DNA from: an uncultured bacterium
Lineage (GTDB): Bacteria > Patescibacteriota > Patescibacteriia > UBA1558 > GWA2-36-10
Reading direction: 5' to 3'
DNA length: 25,567 nt
NCBI GenBank assembly: GCA_903876815.1
Contig: CAIRBL010000086.1
Coordinates: forward strand, 1-25,567
Below the pieces are notes generated by a model, which was given only the letters and a program-made list of their open reading frames with translations, did no database searches and had not been told where the DNA came from. A program made the position numbers and the translations under genes. Every line of letters begins with the position of its first letter. The first letter of the stretch is position 1. Shown piece after piece: positions 24,249 through 25,567 of this stretch.

Positions 24249-24282
24249 CCTCGCCCCATCAACGAACATCAATGAGGCGAGG
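24249..24282 (-). repeat. GC-rich hairpin between tuf and rpsJ
   Basis: CCTCGCC-type arms of 11 nt (24249-24259, 24272-24282) pair with a single G-U on the minus strand around a 12-nt loop, 10 nt after the tuf stop. No T-run follows (ATTGATTAAAT), so it is not a standard terminator. It could be an RNA-processing or mRNA-stabilising hairpin. Confidence 0.6.
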
Positions 24283-24291
24283 AAGAAAAAA

Positions 24292-25479
24292 TTATTTAAT
24301 AATCTTAGTAACTGCACCAGCACCAACTGTACGACCGCCTTCGCGAATAGCGAAACGAGAAGTTTCTTCTAAAGCAACTGGAGCAATTAATTTAATGGTT
24401 AAGTTGATTGTATCACCAGGCATAACCATTTCTGTACCTTCTGGCAACATGACTTCACCAGTCACGTCAGTGGTACGAATGTAAAATTGTGGTTTATAAC
24501 CTTTGAAGAATGGAGTATGACGACCACCTTCATCTTTACTTAAAATATAAACCTTGGCTTCAAATTCAGTATGAGGAGTGATTGAGCCTGGTTTAGCCAA
24601 AACTTGACCACGTTCTACATCTTCTTTTTTGGTACCACGTAATAACAAACCAGCATTATCACCAGCACGACCTTCTTCTAATTGTTTGTTAAACATTTCA
24701 ATACCAGTCACGACTGTTTTGGCAGTGTCTCTCAAACCAACCAAAGAAACTTCTTCATTGATTTTGATAACACCTCTTTCAATACGACCAGTAACTACAG
24801 TACCACGACCTTCGATAGAAAAGATATCTTCGATAGGCATTAAGAAAGGTTTTTCAGTATCACGTTCTGGATTTGGAATATATTCGTCAACTTTAGCGAT
24901 TAATTCTAAAATTGCTTTACCAGCATCACCAGTTGGATCTTCCAAAGCTTTTAAGGCTGAACCACGGACAATAGGAGTGATGTCGCCTGGGAATTCATAT
25001 TTCTTTAATAAATCTCTGATTTCTTCTTCAACTAAATCAATCAATTCTGGATCATCAACTTGATCAACTTTGTTTAAGAAAACAACGATATAAGGCACAC
25101 CAACTTGACGAGCAAGCAAAATGTGTTCGCGAGTTTGAGGCATAGGACCATCAGCAGCTGACACTACCAAAATAGCACCATCCATCTGAGCGGCACCAGT
25201 AATCATGTTTTTAACGTAATCAGCGTGACCTGGACAGTCAACGTGAGCGTAATGACGTTTTTCACTCTCATACTCAACGTGAGCGGTAGCGATAGTAATA
25301 CCGCGCTCTCTTTCTTCTGGAGCGTTGTCAATTTGATCAACGTCTTTGTTTTGAGCAATACCACCGTTGGCTGCTAACACCTTTAAGATAGCGGCTGTTA
25401 AGGTAGTTTTGCCATGGTCAACGTGGCCAATAGTACCAATGTTGACATGAGGTTTTTCTCTTTTAAAAGCTTCTGCCAT
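24292..25479 (-). CDS. tuf: Elongation factor Tu
   Basis: The 395-residue GTPase delivers aminoacyl-tRNA to the ribosome. G motifs are intact: GHVDHGKT (18-25), RGITI (59-63), DCPGH (81-85), NKVD (136-139) and GSALKA (173-178). Domains II and III follow, with GRGTVVTGRIERG and TTDVTGEVMLPEG. It has a clear Shine-Dalgarno sequence (AAAGGGAG, 8 nt before the ATG), unlike almost every other gene here, and a hairpin-rich leader. Confidence 0.99.
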   Translation of the reverse strand: MAEAFKREKPHVNIGTIGHVDHGKTTLTAAILKVLAANGGIAQNKDVDQIDNAPEERERGITIATAHVEYESEKRHYAHVDCPGHADYVKNMITGAAQMDGAILVVSAADGPMPQTREHILLARQVGVPYIVVFLNKVDQVDDPELIDLVEEEIRDLLKKYEFPGDITPIVRGSALKALEDPTGDAGKAILELIAKVDEYIPNPERDTEKPFLMPIEDIFSIEGRGTVVTGRIERGVIKINEEVSLVGLRDTAKTVVTGIEMFNKQLEEGRAGDNAGLLLRGTKKEDVERGQVLAKPGSITPHTEFEAKVYILSKDEGGRHTPFFKGYKPQFYIRTTDVTGEVMLPEGTEMVMPGDTINLTIKLIAPVALEETSRFAIREGGRTVGAGAVTKIIK

Positions 25480-25485
25480 GTTAAT

Positions 25486-25543
25486 ATCTCCCTTTGAGAT
25501 AGCAATCCCCTTAAAATTTAAGGATTTTTGTAATCCAGCTATC
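25486..25543 (-). promoter_or_regulatory. Structured leader of tuf with Shine-Dalgarno in a hairpin
   Basis: ATCTC (25486-25490) and GAGAT (25496-25500) can form a 5-bp hairpin covering the Shine-Dalgarno sequence. An upstream stem GATAGC/GCTATC (25498-25503, 25538-25543), enclosing CCTTAAA/TTTAAGG, shares bases 25498-25500 with it, so the two are mutually exclusive. This could be a translation switch; the function is inferred only from structure. The tuf promoter is not recognisable in the remaining bases. Confidence 0.5.
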
Positions 25544-25567
25544 TAATCTTTATTAATTTATTAATTA

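Noticed and set aside
24249..24282. Terminator after tuf
   Set aside because: The hairpin is strong but no T-run follows on the minus strand, so I list it only as a repeat/hairpin.
1..25567. CRISPR arrays, insertion sequences, tRNA or rRNA genes
   Set aside because: No regularly spaced repeats, transposase-like frames, terminal inverted repeats or tRNA/rRNA signatures were found on reading either strand.

Overview
The window is an AT-rich, standard-code bacterial segment in which every recognisable gene lies on the minus strand, so transcription runs from high to low coordinates. Several features point to Patescibacteria (Candidate Phyla Radiation, CPR). There is no rpmD (L30) between rpsE and rplO. 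Shine-Dalgarno sequences are almost absent. A large secreted protein carries the aromatic/glycine N-terminal repeats common in CPR S-layer-like proteins, and a DUF5667 membrane protein sits next to an ECF sigma factor. I cannot assign a phylum more finely from sequence alone.

From 25.5 kb down to 13.2 kb lies tuf-S10-spc: tuf, rpsJ, a 253-nt structured gap, then rplC-rplD-rplW-rplB-rpsS-rplV-rpsC-rplP-rpmC-rpsQ-rplN-rplX-rplE-rpsN(type Z)-rpsH-rplF-rplR-rpsE-rplO-secY. The genes are tightly packed and end at a classic terminator after secY. Several ribosomal proteins (L3, L22, L23, S5) carry charged tails.

From 13.1 to 7.9 kb a second transcription unit begins at a clear promoter whose -35 box abuts the secY terminator. 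It contains adk, map, ruvX, a WecA/MraY-like phosphoglycosyltransferase with altered active-site residues, a DUF192 lipoprotein, a polytopic membrane protein, and an HtrA-like membrane protein that appears to have lost all three catalytic residues.

From 7.8 to 5.8 kb an ECF sigma factor and a DUF5667 membrane protein (possibly its anti-sigma partner) are transcribed from a near-consensus promoter. A 358-nt gene-free stretch follows. It holds a stable inverted repeat, a possible promoter and at least five consecutive hairpins forming a structured leader for the 1,236-residue S-layer-like protein at 5.4 to 1.7 kb. A perfect-stem terminator overlaps the promoter of the last gene, an O-antigen ligase/Wzy-like polymerase that runs off the left edge of the window.

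Taken together, the right half builds the ribosome and the Sec channel. The left half looks like a cell-surface module: lipid-linked glycan initiation, glycan polymerisation or ligation, S-layer, and sigma/anti-sigma control. The most interesting unexplained items are the multi-hairpin S-layer leader, the HtrA-like pseudoprotease, the attenuator-like hairpin before rplC, and the repeated terminator-promoter fusions.
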